NCBI GenBank assembly: GCA_020720945.1 | Contig: DYNR01000133.1 | Span: 1-6,601 of the forward strand | Length of the DNA: 6,601 bases | Origin: Chthoniobacter flavus | GTDB lineage: Bacteria > Verrucomicrobiota > Verrucomicrobiia > Chthoniobacterales > DYNR01 | Direction of reading: 5' to 3' | In this document: positions 6,558 to 6,601 of the stretch, piece by piece | Position numbering within the stretch: the stretch's first letter is position 1 | Layout of the letters: the number at the start of each line of letters is the position of its first letter | Made by a program: the position numbers and the translations under genes | Notes under the pieces: model-generated | What the model was told of the DNA's origin: nothing | What the model saw: only the letters and a program-made list of their open reading frames with translations | Database searches by the model: none

Positions 6558-6601
6558 CGGCGAGTCATGCCTCGCCGTCCAGAGCGGAATCATGCTTCCG
6601 C
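6558..6601. repeat. Two tandem palindromes sharing one loop (REP-like element, truncated by window end)
   Basis: The first hairpin pairs CGGCGAG (6558-6564) with CTCGCCG (6571-6577), a perfect 7-bp stem. The second pairs GCGGAA (6584-6589) with TTCCGC (6596-6601), a perfect 6-bp stem reaching the window edge. Both loops are TCATGC, and the linker TCCAGA separates them. The stems differ yet each is fully self-complementary. This form fits a dispersed extragenic palindromic element rather than an intrinsic terminator, since no T-run follows the first stem. More copies may lie beyond the edge. Confidence 0.6.

Noticed and set aside
6558..6577. First palindrome read as the cysNC intrinsic terminator.
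   Set aside because: No T-run follows the stem, it lies 78 bases after the stop codon, and a sister palindrome with the same loop follows, which fits a repeat element better.

Overview
The window carries five well-supported genes, one small membrane-protein gene overlapping the end of a transporter, and one tentative tiny gene. The protein set (a lipoprotein L,D-transpeptidase, a LeuT-type sodium symporter, CysD and a CysN-CysC fusion), weak Shine-Dalgarno signals and GC-rich sequence fit a Gram-negative bacterium. Verrucomicrobiota (Opitutae-like) is my best guess from general resemblance; no marker gene proves it.

Layout. Positions 27-650 (minus strand) encode a YkuD-fold L,D-transpeptidase lipoprotein, transcribed divergently from everything else. 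A gap of about 330 bases (651-979) follows, containing a possible 30-residue single-span membrane peptide (776-868, plus). A co-directional plus-strand series runs to 6480: a GNAT acetyltransferase (980-1495), a LeuT-like sodium:amino acid symporter (1596-3365, GTG start after a perfect AGGAGG), a 49-residue one-helix protein (3362-3511) whose ATG overlaps the symporter stop, then cysD (3547-4455) and cysNC (4540-6480). The last 121 bases are non-coding and end in two tandem palindromes sharing the same 6-base loop.

How the genes work together. CysD and CysNC form the sulfate-activation enzyme: CysD adenylylates sulfate to APS, the CysN GTPase domain drives that reaction, and the fused CysC kinase domain makes PAPS. 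The symporter and the small protein look like a transporter plus accessory subunit, an arrangement known for the MetP/MetS methionine/alanine importer. Lying 35 bases upstream of cysD, they raise the untested idea of a link to sulfur amino acid supply. The transpeptidase and the acetyltransferase have no evident connection to this.

The plus strand is visibly richer in G than C even inside the minus-strand gene, suggesting it is the leading replication strand. Nothing here is clearly a new defence or mobile system. The points most worth a second look are the tandem palindromes, the two small membrane ORFs and a charged insert of about 55 residues in the symporter.
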